The notes: generated from the sequence alone by a model not told the origin. A stretch of 64,000 nt of DNA from Trogon surrucura (GCA_020746105.1 CM036658.1:10586689-10650688); one strand, 5' to 3'. Counted from the first letter of the stretch, positions 30,401 to 43,397 are shown. Program-made: numbers and translations.

Positions 30401-32262
30401 GTCCTCACTTTGACAATCCTTTTTCCTCTCCAAAAGTAAGAAGTCGAAGAGTTTTCCCTAAAATGTATCAAGAGAGGAAAGACAATTTGATTTAATCTGC
30501 ATCATGATCCGATTCAGGTCATAATCCATTACATTGCTGTTACCATTTAATAGTACATATCGTAAACCTGCTCCAGTACAGTGAGCTACTTGACAGCATC
30601 CATGGGTGACAAGAAGCATATGTGCTGGGACCATCCAAAGGCTCCAAGGATGCTTTACCAGGGCTGGAAGATGGATCTTTGCAATGCATAGTATCAGTCA
30701 CTCCAGGGAAACATTGCAAGAAGCCAGTGAGAGCCAAATAGCAGATTTCCTCCTAGGAAGCAGATATAGCTGAACGCGTAGATGCGTATATCTCTACCAG
30801 GGTGACATTAAAAGGAAGAGAGGTTAAAGTCTGCTAAGGAACCACTCTTCCCTCCTCAGTGATAAACATCTTGTCTCACAGTTATGTGGAGGTCAAGTAA
30901 AAGGCTGAAACTGAAAAGCTAAAGAGCGGCAGTTTTATTGTTTTAGACAGTTATTTTATTTTAATGAGTACCCAGGAGGCTACTTGAGCAATCTGCAGGA
31001 CGGGTTGGAACCAGCAGTGCATGACAATTCAAAGTGCCACACTAGAGACATACTGAAGATTTACCAAGCTCCACTCTGTAAAATGAGATAGAGAGTTTTC
31101 CTGCAAAGCCATGACTTGCTAGCGTCACTCTATTTATTTAAATGCTTATCCTTAATCATATATCTATGACATGTGGTTTCTTCTATAAACAGTGTCATAA
31201 TCTCTTGCAGAATAGCACATTTCAGTATATTCTTACATGTCTTAATAATGATACTTCTGTTATCATAGTTTAAAACAACTGAGTAATACATAGTAGGCTT
31301 ACATAGTGGATTTTCTGGTGAGGGTAGCTAATGTATCGTTATAAAAATATATTTTCATATTAGAAAACCTCTGCATTTCATACTTTGCATACTGTAAGAA
31401 GAGTGGCAGTAGCTGTGTTCCACATTATTCATTAACTAAAATCCATGCATTCCCGGTGGAAAGCTGACTTAACAGAAGCTGAAGAGCTGTGCTAAAATAA
31501 TTCTCTCTGTGAAAAACCTGTTCTGAGCATGCAGTGAGTGATGACAGAAAATATTTTGTGTAATGCATTGCAGTAGAAGCAGTTGTGCAGAAGAGTATGT
31601 AACAAAACAGCACCCTGGAGGGATGTGGATTGTAGCAATGAAGGTACCATAATTTGAAGTTGGTTTAAATTAGACTTTTAAGGTGACTTTTCTCGCCAAG
31701 CTGGGTTAGCTGAAGTAGATTGTTTGTATTTCCATTGCTCATCATGAATAATTTCCATTTTCAGGAAATAATTTCTGTATCACCTATAACTTGTGCTCCA
31801 ACTAGTATTTACATCATGTTGTTTAACATCAGTAGTCTTGAATAGAAATTTCAGGTTTTCTCAGCACGTGCCTTCAGTGCACTTTTTGTACTGGTGAGTC
31901 ACAGAAGATCAGCTGTGATTTGAGACGGACAGATTGCCTGGTCCCTGGGTGCCTGGGTCTGTGCTGTCAGAGGCTATCACAGTTTTACATGAAGCAGCTC
32001 CGAATGGCGCAGCGAGAGGTCAGCAGTCCTGCACCAGCGCTGCCTGGCTGAGCCAGGGAGCTCCAAGGCAGCTCTGCCCCAGCTGCTGGTGCAGAAGCGT
32101 GTCTGCGGCAGATGCCACCCAAAGTGGACCAAGCCATGATGCCTGGGCAGCTTCTGAAATGACACAGCTTGTATCCTGCAGACCAAGAAGAGATGTAAAT
32201 TGAATGCCTCTGAACTGCATATCTACAGAAAAAAATTCAGGGGCTGATTTTCTGCCTTTTGT
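27481..32262. other. Intergenic, nothing recognised
   Basis: Mostly AT-rich unique-looking DNA. It contains a poly(A) run at about 28684-28703, a short (TA)n-like run near 28085-28100, and a GC-rich patch at about 31930-32200 that is open on both strands but resembles no protein I know. Confidence 0.5.
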
Positions 32263-32352
32263 TCATAGAATCATAGAATGGCCAAGGCTGGAAGGGACCT
32301 TAGAGATCATTTAATCCAACCTCCCTGTCATAGGCAGGGACTCCTCTCAACT
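32263..32352 (-). mobile_element. CR1 (or CR1-tailed SINE) 3' end
   Basis: On the + strand it begins CATAGAATCATAGAATGG, then GGCTGGAAGGGACCTTAGAG, and runs to CTCAACTAGATCAGG. This is the same 3' end type as the tRNA/CR1 SINE at 36478 and the CR1 at 60375. The homology stops just after GATCAGG, so it could be a truncated SINE or a short CR1. Confidence 0.85.
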
Positions 32353-35300
32353 AGATCAGGCAGCACATGTTGTTCTAAAAGTTCTCTTGCTGTCTGTTCT
32401 CCTAAGCACAGAAGACAACTGCTAAATGCATTGCTTCCATCTTAGCATTATAGATTTGACAAAACGTGTTCAGTTCTCAAATGGGATCTGCTGGCAAAGT
32501 GGAGTTTGAGGGGTCAAATGGGACTCAACACTAGATTTTTTTTAATTATTTTTCTTTATTGCACCACTGTAAGATGCTCTTTCAAAACTTCAGTGATACA
32601 CAGAAGAGGAATTTGCTATTATTTCTGGTCACGTGGAACAAGTATACACAGTGGAAATTATTTCAGCCAAAACTTAAAAGTATCAGCTTATAAATTGTAA
32701 GAATTTCTGGTGTTACATGCTTACTTATTTCACATTTTAAATCTCAGATGGAGTTTTGTCATTGAGTGTCAGAAATCCAGGATATGCAAGTATGCATCAG
32801 ACAGAGTAGAACAGAGACAGTGGAGGATTCAGGGCCAAGGACCAGTGGTATCTAAGAGCCATTAGCACTACTTACATATTTGGCTAATTTGTCCACAGGA
32901 AGAAATTGATGTGAAGTGAGGAAAAATATGAAATAAGAATGACTTTACAGTGACATTCACACAAAATATAGGTTCTTAATCAAACTCTGATGTAACTCCC
33001 TGCCCCTGTAAATACTTCCATTTAACATCTCTTTTCTTTGTGTGCATAGGGAATGTTAGGAGTTTACTCTTTCCTTGAATAAAAACAAACAAATGAAAAA
33101 AAATCAGAGTGCATGAAAAGGTATTTGGGGGAAAAAAAAAAGTGAATGTGTACAGAGACTAATTCATCTCAGCAGGGTTTTGCGTGCATGCAGGTAAAGT
33201 ATGGGTCAACATCCTGTGGCTTTACCACATGCCACAACCTGTTTTTGAATACCAGTGGAATAAATGCCGTGAAAGATAATTAGGATAGTATTTTTAAATA
33301 TAACTTCAGTCCAAATATATACTAGGTCTTATTGAAAATCTCCACTATATGGATGTGGAAAGTTACTTCATTTAGATGCTTTAAAAAATTCGGTTTTGGA
33401 CTGATCTTTTCTAGGTCATCAGTATTGTAAGTCTATTACCAGCATGTGCATACAAGTAAATGTCTTTGATAATCTTTGCCTTTCATAAGTGTACATCTCT
33501 ATTATTACAAGAGACTTCTTTTCATGTCATCTTTTGTTCCACAACTAAGAGTCAATTAAGATGTCTCCCTATCCTTCCATTGAAACTGCTAGACATAGCC
33601 AGGATGATACTTAGTTTCTCTGCAGATTATGTTCTTGAATCCAAATTGTGATCTCAGTTTATTTAGATTAACAATCTGATAATCTCATGAGTAATCTCAC
33701 TGATTACAAAGAGATTAACAGTTTCATGAGATACAATAGTTTCACCATATGCTCTGTAAAGCAAGCTAAAAAACTCTCTGGTACTGCTCATCGCAAATCC
33801 TCAGGATTTTCTATTGTTTCCACAGTGTATAATAAATCACATATGTCTTTTTTCCTAGGGGGAGTAAATAACATGCCTGAATATTAAATTACATGCCTGA
33901 ATAATGTGTGAAATAAACAGAAGCAAACACATTTTCACAAACAGAAAAATCATTAATGTTTAGTAGTTATTACTAATACCAGAAGTGGGTGGTTTTTTTT
34001 TCTGAAAGTGATAGTTGCGTTCTTTTCATTGTTACACGCAGCCTTGCAAAGGCTTGATTATACTTCCAGTCTTTTCCAATACTTGTTGGAGTAAACAATT
34101 CTGCACAGAATGCTACCTGTTACTGCTGTCTTAAGACAGAAAGGTCACATATGCATTACCATGCTGCATTTGATCCATCCTTGAAAACAACTCAATGGTA
34201 TTCAAGGATTGCTAAAGGGGAACATGGGAAGTTGGTGGACAGGCATTATTTGATACCTACGTGGAGCAGTATAGTAAAGGGTGCAGTCTGGCTCGGTTTG
34301 ACTGTATTCAAATGCAGAACTCAGTCACAGCTGAGAGACATCCTGAAAAGCTCTTCCTTACTGTTTCCAGGTTGCTAGCTGTTATTTTCAAACTGAGAGG
34401 CTGGTGCCTGACTGTGTGTTATTTTGGATGCAGTAAAAATTTAGGAGTCTCAGGCACAGGCCAAATATGCAGTGTGAACATAATTTTTAAATGGTTGGTT
34501 GGTTTAAACTAGTGGAATGAAAGGATATATTAGCTCTCTGTATGAGCATCAGGAGATAAATGCTAGGAAGGAAAGAGAAAAAAGAACATCAGATCTGAAG
34601 AGTTGTAATCACAAAAGAAAAATAGATCAACCAGAAGTGGCTTTGGACTGGAAATTAAAGATAATTTCAAATCATAAAAAGAATGTGATTCTGAAATATT
34701 CCTCCAGTGGAAATAGCAACACAACCCCTGACTAATTTCAAATGGAATCTGCGTATGTAATTGCACTTCAAATCCTGTTAATAAACAGAAACATAAGATG
34801 TAGTTGCTTCCAATACTAGGGAGCTGGTTGAAATTTAAATGATGAGAAGGGCGCTGGGTAAAATGTAAATGATGAGACAAATTCTGAATATCTGCCACTT
34901 CATGGACATTAGCGCTTTCCACCTGCACAGACCAGCTGAGCCTGGCAGGCCTCCTCACAGTTACACTGAGATCATCAGCGGGTCAAGACCATAGGCTTCA
35001 GCCAGTGCTGGTTCAGACAAAACTGCCAACAACCTTTAAGCATTTATGAGACAAAAAATTAGTCTGGGAGCTGTATCCAAGTCCACTAATAGGCTTGAGA
35101 TTTATCATTGAATAAATATTGACATTATAAATAAATTTTTGTTTATGTATGTGTAGGTAAAAATCATTAATCTGTTTACACAGAAAAAATTCTATTGCTA
35201 CTTTCAAAAAACATATATTTAGGTTGCAGGACGGTATATCCAGATGGATCCAAGAGCCTGGGAGAGGTGAGGCTGCTCAGCTCCATGTCCGTGGGTCCCA

Positions 35301-36477
35301 CCAGCAGCAAAGCTGGAGGTGTGTTCCCAGCAGGCAGAGCCAGGACACCGAGCACACGTACGCACCATTTATGTACCCTCACATGTGCTCCCACACAGGG
35401 ATCAGACAGACACCCAGAGCACTCACACAGATGCACGCAGCACCGAGGGCCTCCTCCTACTCCTCTTCCTGGTGGAGCAGAATGGGAGTCCATGAGCGAC
35501 AAATTACACACACATACGCATTTTTCATACGTAAATAGAAACATCTGAGATGCTTCATAAAATCAAGGTATCACATTTTAAGGTCTTGGATAAAAGAGTC
35601 CATTTTCAGCAGAATGTGTCTTCAGTCACATTAAAGCAAGATTTTTAGCCCTTTTTTTCATGTTTCAGAAAGACATGTACTCCTGAACAGCTCCATAAAG
35701 TTCTAGAGTTGCTTCCAGACAGCTCGTGACATGTAGTTTATCACACAGAAAAGTGTAAACTTAATCTACCCTTCCATTTCATTCTTAAATTGCTTGCATA
35801 TTTGTCATAGGTAAAGCCTACTTTAGTGCAAAAACTGTTTGCTGTGGCAGCCCTGAATTAAAAGATCTGATTGTTCAAGATTAAATATAAAACTTTTATG
35901 TGTTCTATTTTTAAAACCTTCCCCAGCCAGATGCATAAGCACACATACACTCACATCCCTCAACTGTCGGCTTTTGCTGACACTTCACAGCATTCTAGAA
36001 TGTCTCACCAACAAAAGCTAGCATCCCTTCAGAAGTATATCAACAGTTTATAGATTATTCATTTAATGTCATAGCTTTTTTCCACAAAGACCTTGATGCT
36101 GCAAATGGCTAGTGTAGTTTGCTCTTAACTTGAGTGACTGATGGTCCCATTAGTGTTGCTTGGCTTTTAATTACATCATCTTGAGAGTGATAGCAATTAT
36201 GTCCTAACAACTTAACGATACTGCCTTTAGTACCTTTTAAAAACCTCAATGTCTGTTATAAATCTTTATGTTTAAATATGCACACGTTCTATTTTCTGTG
36301 TCCTGTTCAAGTTCACATCTTTGTTTCGTTCTCACGTGGCATCACTCTGCATGTGTCCCTACGACAGCAGGGAGTCTGGGGACAATTTACAGCTCAGTGC
36401 TTCACAGTGGTTCACCCTCTGTTCACACTTTTAGCCTCCAAGCTAATGCATCTTGCAGAGAATGCAGTCTTGGGGAG
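32353..36477. other. Intergenic, nothing recognised
   Basis: AT-rich DNA with no recognised gene. A GC- and CA-rich block at about 35260-35530 stands out in composition and is listed as a finding. Confidence 0.5.
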
Positions 36478-36667
36478 AATCATAGAATCATAGAATGGCC
36501 TGGGCTGGAAGGGACCTCAGAGATCATTTTAATCCAACCTTCCTGTTGTGGGCAGGGACGCCACCTCTCGACTAGGTCAGGTAACACGTGAGAACCGAAC
36601 GGGAATCGAACCGATGACCTTTGGTGTTTCAAGTACCACGCTCAACCCACTGAGCTAAACTATTTTC
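36478..36667 (-). mobile_element. SINE with tRNA-Ile head and CR1 tail (TguSINE1-like)
   Basis: Read on the minus strand, a degraded tRNA-like head (36667 to about 36590) is followed by a CR1 3' end. The head keeps an A box (TAGCTCAGTGGG, 36646-36657), a perfect B box (GGTTCGATTCCC, 36601-36612) and a paired D arm (GCTC/GAGC). It aligns best with tRNA-Ile (TTAGCTCAGT..GGTT..GAGCGTGGT). The acceptor stem does not pair, so it is not a working tRNA. The tail (36580-36478) ends in ATTCTATGATTCTATGATT. This head-plus-tail design matches the SINE known from zebra finch and mobilised by CR1. Confidence 0.85.
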
Positions 36668-39608
36668 CACTGATTTTACAGAAGCACAACTGATTTGAAA
36701 ATGTGCCAGCAAGGAAAATGTGTGTCCACGTAGTCTGATTTTAACACCAGCTTATTCTGACTCACTTCACTAGGAAGCAACACAGGGGAGACACTTGTGA
36801 GTCAGATGCATAGCAGCTGGAAGATGTAGCTACACACCAGACTGCACAAGGTCTGCTGTGGGGTTGACTCTGAAGAAAACATGATCCTTTAAGGGCATTG
36901 GATAGCAGAAGCACAACAAGGAATGCACAATTGCCACTGCTGCCAGCTTTCACAGCACGCTGCTCTGGAAACTCAGTAGCTAGCCAGAGGGACCGGGCAA
37001 GGCGTTAAACTGGGAGAGACAGTTTAGCAGACCACTATCTGTGGCATTACCATTTCACAAAATATGGTTAAACACGGTAATGGAGAGGGCGCTCATGATA
37101 ACAATTCTGTTATTGTGCTTCTTACTTTGTAAACAGTCACTTGAACCCACTATCCAACACCTGCATTAATTCTCCAGTTTGTCATTGCGACTCACTTTTA
37201 ACTTCTTGAATTTAAAGATGGTTTTAGTTGGGTTTTTTGTCAATATATTTGACAGTGCTCTTAGGGATTTCAAAAACAATTATTAATAAATGCTCAACAA
37301 GTTGTTAAGCAATGTTAAAGAGTGGTCATAAGCAATAAGGAACTTCCTTTAATTATAAGGATTGTACATTCTGCATCTATAATGCACAGGGTTGGATGTT
37401 AAGATTTAATGAGCACTTGATACTCTTTTCAGAAAAATCTAGGCTGCCCGTGTGCCTAAAAAGTGAGTGTTATGTGCTTAAAAATAAGATAACAGAGATT
37501 ACTTCAGCAAAGAATTCCTGTGATACAGTGAAATCTATACATATACTGGACAATCAGAAAGCTATTCCTTACACACCAAAATGAAAAAACCCACCACGCT
37601 CAGAGCTGCAAGGTTGACTACAGTTAGATTGCGATACCCAAAGGAAGACTGAAGTCTGTTAGCAAAACCTCAAGTGTCTTCAAAGTGCCTTGTCTCAGGA
37701 CAATCTAACTCCACCCATAGATTAATCAGTAACCATGTGAATAGTAGAACAACCACTGTGGAAACAGACATATGCAATATGTTGGAATACTGAATGCTGA
37801 AAAGGTGAGAAGATGGTGCAAAATACGAGACAGTTAACTAGGGCAATGAATTGGAGTTAGATTTTGATTCAGAGGATGATGCTGTTACAGGATACATTTA
37901 ACCCTCAGAGGCAGAACCAGCCCAGGCTTCCAAAGCATCAGTATTTACATATGGACCAGTGTGATTTCTGGACATTCTCATTAGAAGCTCAGTTTGGGGC
38001 TTTTTACAGCAGACGCTGCCAGATTGGGAGCTCTGATGTAAGCTACGGTTATCAAAACACAAATATTTTTAATGTAGTATTATAATTTCTGATATTCTTT
38101 GACTAAGGACTAGGGGGTCCACAATACACATGGAGTAGATCAGTCCTGAAGTTCTGCTCTGTAATGTTCAAATTTTTCATTTTTTTTTTTTTTCCCTGGG
38201 AAAGCGTGGAGAATCTGGTAGCACACCTCAATTTGAAGAAATTATCTTTGGAGAAAATCTTAATTTTGTATTTTTTAAGAGCTCTAGCTATAATCTTGTG
38301 TTAATTTGGTTTTATGCAACTTTTTAATTAAAAAAAACAACTCTTTTTTCCTATTTTATAATAGAAATGCCACCATTCTTGGCCTTCACCAGAAAGTTAC
38401 TGAGGTTCTCTCTGGGAAATTTGTAATAAGGAAATACAGCCAAGAATTTGACTTTTAACCTAGCAAAGAAATACTGGTAGAAAACAACACATTGATTGCT
38501 AAGATGAAGTCAGTCTACAGTGTATTGGTAAACACAGACTGCAGAAATGTGAAGCACCTGTATTTCTCTGTATGATCTCAGTATTTCAGAGACTATAAAA
38601 CCTTGGTAACCATTTAAATTAAGTATTCTGCTTGTGTACCATGCCTTACCAACCCTACGAAGACATCCCCTAAAGAAAAAGCTAGCATATAAAAACAAGC
38701 TACTCTTATAAAATTGTCTTGGTGATTATTTCCTCTGTTTCCAGAACAACTATCAAAGGTCTCTAAAGTAATTTTTTTCCTTGGAATAGTGCCTGAATTG
38801 ATACAGTAGTGCCAACTATACCTGAGTTCTTGTGAGAATAATAAGGGGAAAAAATAAGATGCCACAAATTCTTTCAGGCATTACATTTTTAATGTGTGTT
38901 GTGCAATGTGTATTTATGTATCTGATCTCTGTTGAAGTGTGCCTTGCACTGCCAGACACCTGTCTGCCATGGCTTTGATCTTTGGGCATTAGGTCTCTAT
39001 TTTCATTGCAATTACTGCCAGGAGTTGAGCCATACACACTGTGAAAGAAATCCCTCTTTTAATGTCATCTAGGAAAAAAAAATAAATAAAAGCCTTGTTA
39101 TCCATACCTTCATGGTGACAGAGATGAGCAAGACTGAAGCCTAAGAAGGATTTTCTAGCAGAGGAAGAGCAAAATGGTGGACGAAGGAGCCAGGGGGATG
39201 TTTTCTCTGAGAGTTGTTCAAAGCAGGGTGTTATCAAACCCTTCCTCTCCCAGTTTTGATAAAAGATAATTTGAGGTAAAATTTGGTCTGCGAACTTTGC
39301 TGCAAAAAGTCAACTTTTATATTTAAAGAGGTTTAAATAATCCCCCAAATTTAGGTACTGAGTACACTTAAATTTTACATTTGCAGGGCTCCTGTTGAGT
39401 GAGAAGCTATTTCACTCAGATGTATCACTACATTAAGCAAGAGCTTTGTCCTGCCCCTCCTCCTGTATAACTTTGTAATATAGTCAAATACCTGAATGTT
39501 TTCAGCAAGAGCACTCTGGGCATCTGTTTTTAACAAAGGCACATGTGACAAAGAGGCAATGTCATGAGGGACCAATGCAAATCACATGGTCTTCAATCAC
39601 TAAAGCAT
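36668..39608. other. Intergenic, nothing recognised
   Basis: AT-rich DNA without a recognisable gene or repeat. Confidence 0.5.
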
Positions 39609-39741
39609 GGAATCACAGAATCACAGAATGTTCTAGATCATCTAGTCCAAACCCCTTGCCAGAGCAGGATCCCTTAGGGCAGCCACACAGGAATGCGTCC
39701 AGGTGGGTTTTGAAAGTCTCCAGAGAAGGAGACTCCACAAT
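39609..39741 (-). mobile_element. CR1 3' fragment with internal deletion
   Basis: AATCACAGAATCACAGAATG is the inverted CR1 tail. It jumps to TTCTAGATCATCTAGTCC, lacking the usual GGTTGGAAGGGACCT block, and then continues GCCACACAGGAATGCGTCC to GGAGACTCCACAATC. Confidence 0.85.
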
Positions 39742-41592
39742 CTGTAAATTAGAAGTGTATTTTTGCTAATATGAGATAACAAAACACAGAAACATTTGAA
39801 CATTGGTTATTGGTGCTTAGTATTAGTAAGTTTTCTGGTGGTAACTACCGAGGACTAATTGGCACAAAGATAATCATGCCATGGCTTTGAATTTTTAATA
39901 TTTTCTAGTAAACTTACGACATATTATTTCACTAAAAGTCTGATACTTCTTTTGTTTCAACAGAAATATATCCAGAAGGTTGGGGGTTTTTAACATTCAG
40001 TAACTTGTTATACATTGCACTGAAATAAGAACTGTACTTTCTCAGGGTGGTTTCAAGGGTGTGCTAAGGAATGAAGTGAAAGGAGTGGGAGGTCTTAGGG
40101 TTATTTCACAAGTTTGTCTTGAGTTCTGCTACTTTTCAGTTTCTTTCTGTCTTCTTTAGAGGGCTATTTGTTCTTCATTTGTAAGCCAAGATCCAATTTA
40201 ATATCTGCATGATTATTGTAACCTGCCAGAAAAAAAGGTGCTCTAGGAGAATCTGATAATGAATTTCATTTAAATTGGCAAGTAGAAGATGAGTGCTGTT
40301 CTTTAGAAAAAGTAGGTCACCTGCCACTGAATGCTTCTAGCAAGAGCGTGTGCTGGTGCTTGCAAGAACATAAGAACTATTGTGAGGAATATTTACATAT
40401 TTTCTAAAGAATGTTTAATATTAAGCTAGATCCTACCTTACACTGAACAACCTGTCTTAAGAGTGTAGCTGCAACCTCTATGAAAGTGCTGAGAGAAAGA
40501 AATCCCTACTTCATTCTTCTGCCCCACTGAAAAACGAATAGAAAATCTATAAAATGCCCTCTTCCATTATGCTCTTGGACTTCATGTGAGTAGTATATGG
40601 ATTTACATTCTCAGTTTTTACTAAGATTTTTCACTTTTGCTGATTTATCAGTCACCAGAAAAGACTAGAAATGTTGCTTAATCCATACATTTCATATACA
40701 GCATCGAAGATCTGGGGATTTAGTACCCTGAGAATGACATACATCTTTCTTCCCCTCATAAGAATACTCTTTCTGCATAATTTAATTATATGACATATGG
40801 AAAACTGCAAAAAAATGTAAGCTATCTCATCTACTTTATGAGAGTACAAAATAAGCAGCTTTCCCATCTTAATACCTACCTCAGTATGATCTACTTCTGC
40901 GAAGTTTAAGAAATGCTATTTCCATACACCTCCCCATCCCCCTTCTAAACTGGGTGATAAACTTACATTCCAGCTTCTATAACTTGTTTAGCTGTGAATT
41001 CAAATCCTTTCCTGGTTCCTTCTGTCACTTTTTAGAAACCTACAGTTTTTCAGTTTTTCATTTGTAATCCAGAATGCAATGTACCAGCTATAATAAGACA
41101 GTAGCACGCTTGCGAATACACTAGATAATATCCTCACTTGAAAAACAGAACAGGAAGGTGTATTCATTTCTTAACAAACCAACAAATTGGTTGCTCTTGT
41201 GTGTGGTTAGTGGGGTGACAAAATGTTCAGATAGGAAAATATCTCCTGGTTTATGAGAGAAGGGAAAACTTCAGTTTGAACTCTCTCTCCTGTACATATA
41301 TCCTAAAGGCGTGGTGGAGCAGTAGGACTTTGGTAGTTTCATCTACTGTGCTATAGACAGAATATAAAAATACTCTGTAAAAAGCCAGACCACAGGCCTG
41401 TCTAGGCAAGTAGGCAGTCTCCAACAGTGGCCATAAACAGATGCTTAGGAGGCCAAGAAAAGAAAAAGGCATGTATTTATTGTAGTTTCTTAGTCTTCAA
41501 CTTTCCTCAGCTTAATGGATCTCATGAGGTGAATGTGATTTTCTGTCTTTATTAAAGCTTCAGTAGATTTTCCTTCAAGCACCTGTCTAAAT
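39742..41592. other. Intergenic, nothing recognised
   Basis: AT-rich DNA without a recognisable gene or repeat. Confidence 0.5.
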
Positions 41593-41684
41593 TTCACAGA
41601 ATCACAGAATTGTTGAGGCTGGAAAAGACCTCTGAGATCATCAAGTCCAGCCTATGACTCAACACCATCACATTGGCTTAAAAC
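41593..41684 (-). mobile_element. CR1 3' fragment (second subfamily)
   Basis: TCACAGAATCACAGAATTG, then TTGAGGCTGGAAAAGACCTC, then GATCATCAAGTCCAGCC is a CR1 3' end of a different subfamily from the GGACTAGATGATC copies. It sits 70 bases from a longer CR1. Confidence 0.85.
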
Positions 41685-41756
41685 CCCACCAGATTTCCTT
41701 TCACTATGTATAAATTATAGCACCCAAAATGTCTTTTTCTTGATTCCAGGAATTAT

Positions 41757-42711
41757 AAAATCATTGAATCGTTTTGGCTGGAAGAGGCCTTTAAGATCAT
41801 GGAGTCCAACCTTCATCCTAGCCCTATCAACACCACTAAACCATGTTCCTCAGCTCAACATCTACCCATCTCCTAAACACCTCTAGGGTTGTTGACTCAG
41901 CCACCTCCCTGGGCAGCCTGTTCCAATGGCTGACAACCTTTCCAGTAAAGAAGTTCTTTCTAATGTCCAACCTGAACCTCCCCTGAAGAAACTTAAGGCC
42001 ATTTGCCCTTGTCCTATCACTTGCTACTAGGCAGAAGAAATCAACCCCTGCCTCACTACAACCTTCTTTCAGGTTGTTGTAGAGAGCGATAAGGTCTCCT
42101 CTCAGTCTTCTTTTCTCTCGGCTAAACAGCCCCAGATCCCTCAGCCGTTCCTCATAGGACACATGCTCCAAATCCTTTACCAGCTTGGTAGCCCACCTCT
42201 GTACCCTCTCCCGCACCTCAGTGTCTCTCTTGTAGTGAGGGACACAGCACTCGAGGTGAGGCCTCACCAAAGCTGAGTAGAGAGGGATGATCACCTGCCT
42301 GCTCCTGCTGACAACACCGTTCCTGATAGAGGCCTTGATGCCATTGGCCTTCTTGGCCACCTGGGCACACTGCTGGCTCATGCTCAGCCACTGTCCATCA
42401 ACACCCCCAGGTCCCTCTCCCTGGCAGCTCTCCAGCTGCTCCTCCTCAAGCCTACAGTGCTGCTAGGGGTTGTTGGGGCCAAAGTGCAAGACCTGGCACT
42501 TGGTCTTATTGAAACTCATGGAATTGGCCCTGGCCCAGTGATCCAGCCTATCCAGATCCCTCTGCAGAGCCTCCCTACCCTCAAGCAGATAGACATTTCC
42601 ACCCAGCTTGGTGTCGCCTGCAAACTTACTAAGCGTGCGCTCTATCCTCACATCCAAATAATTGATAAAGATGTTAAACAGGAGTGCCCCCAGTCCTGAG
42701 CCGTGGGGGAA
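41757..42711 (-). mobile_element. CR1 LINE, 5'-truncated, RT remnant
   Basis: About 0.95 kb on the minus strand. The 3' end shows as AATCATTGAATCGTTTTGGC on the + strand. The ORF2 C-terminus (42381-41836) reads from [15 protein letters not shown] to [14 protein letters not shown] and stop. Upstream in the same frame is an RT piece (42657-42463) whose catalytic segment reads FAGDTKLGG, with Gly in place of one of the two Asp. The truncation point lies in the RT domain (LGALL-type sequence). Confidence 0.93.
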
Positions 42712-43397
42712 GAAGAGCCACCTCCTTGCATGGTTTCAAATTCTTGCTTTTTGATTTGCTACCAGCCACTTCTTGTATCTGGAAGGGCAGTAAACTGTGC
42801 ATCCCTAGACATGCTCTCTAGGTTATCTTGATTTTTATAGACATCTGTAACATTTTCTCATCCCCAGATGTCCCTTTTCCCATCTGAACTGTCCTAAACT
42901 TCTGCAGAGAAGAAGCTGATCCATGTCTTTGGTACAGTGTTCAAAGAAGCAGTGAGCCAGGGCTTTATATGGTGGCACCAGGTTTTCTCTTTTATTTGCT
43001 TTTCTTGAGTCCCAAGTGGAAGATGTTTTCACCGATTTTTTTGCCCCAAGGCCCTACTCCAGAAGTGGCAATGGTCATTTCCAACCCTTCCTTTCTGTAA
43101 GTGGAGTTAGGATTGGTTCTGCAAGTGTGCACCTTGTGCTTGCTGACACTGGCTTTCATTCACCTTGTGTTTTGTTATCCATGCCATGGATCTAGTAATG
43201 TGTTTCTGCCATTTTACAGTTGGCTTTTGTCCTTACAAATTTACTAAGTTTATTCAGCAAGCTGTCTCCTTATACATTTTTTTGAGTAATTTTACTTATA
43301 CAGCCCAGGTTACCTGCTTTTTCTTATGACTTGAGAATCAAGCCATGAAAAATTGGCACATGAAAAATTTTTCATGACTTGAGAAAAATCACTCGTG
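42712..43397. other. Spacer between CR1 copies
   Basis: No gene. The right end holds a local duplication and an 18-base palindrome (43326-43385). Confidence 0.5.
43359..43376. repeat. 18-bp perfect palindrome
   Basis: CATGAAAAATTTTTCATG is identical on both strands. Half of it (CCATGAAAAAT) also occurs at 43343-43353. The flanking ATGACTTGAGAA is repeated at about 43326 and 43374. Confidence 0.9.

Noticed and set aside
36590..36667. Minus-strand tRNA gene
   Set aside because: A and B boxes and the D arm are good, but the acceptor stem does not pair, the anticodon stem has a mismatch, and a CR1 tail is fused behind it. It is the head of a SINE.
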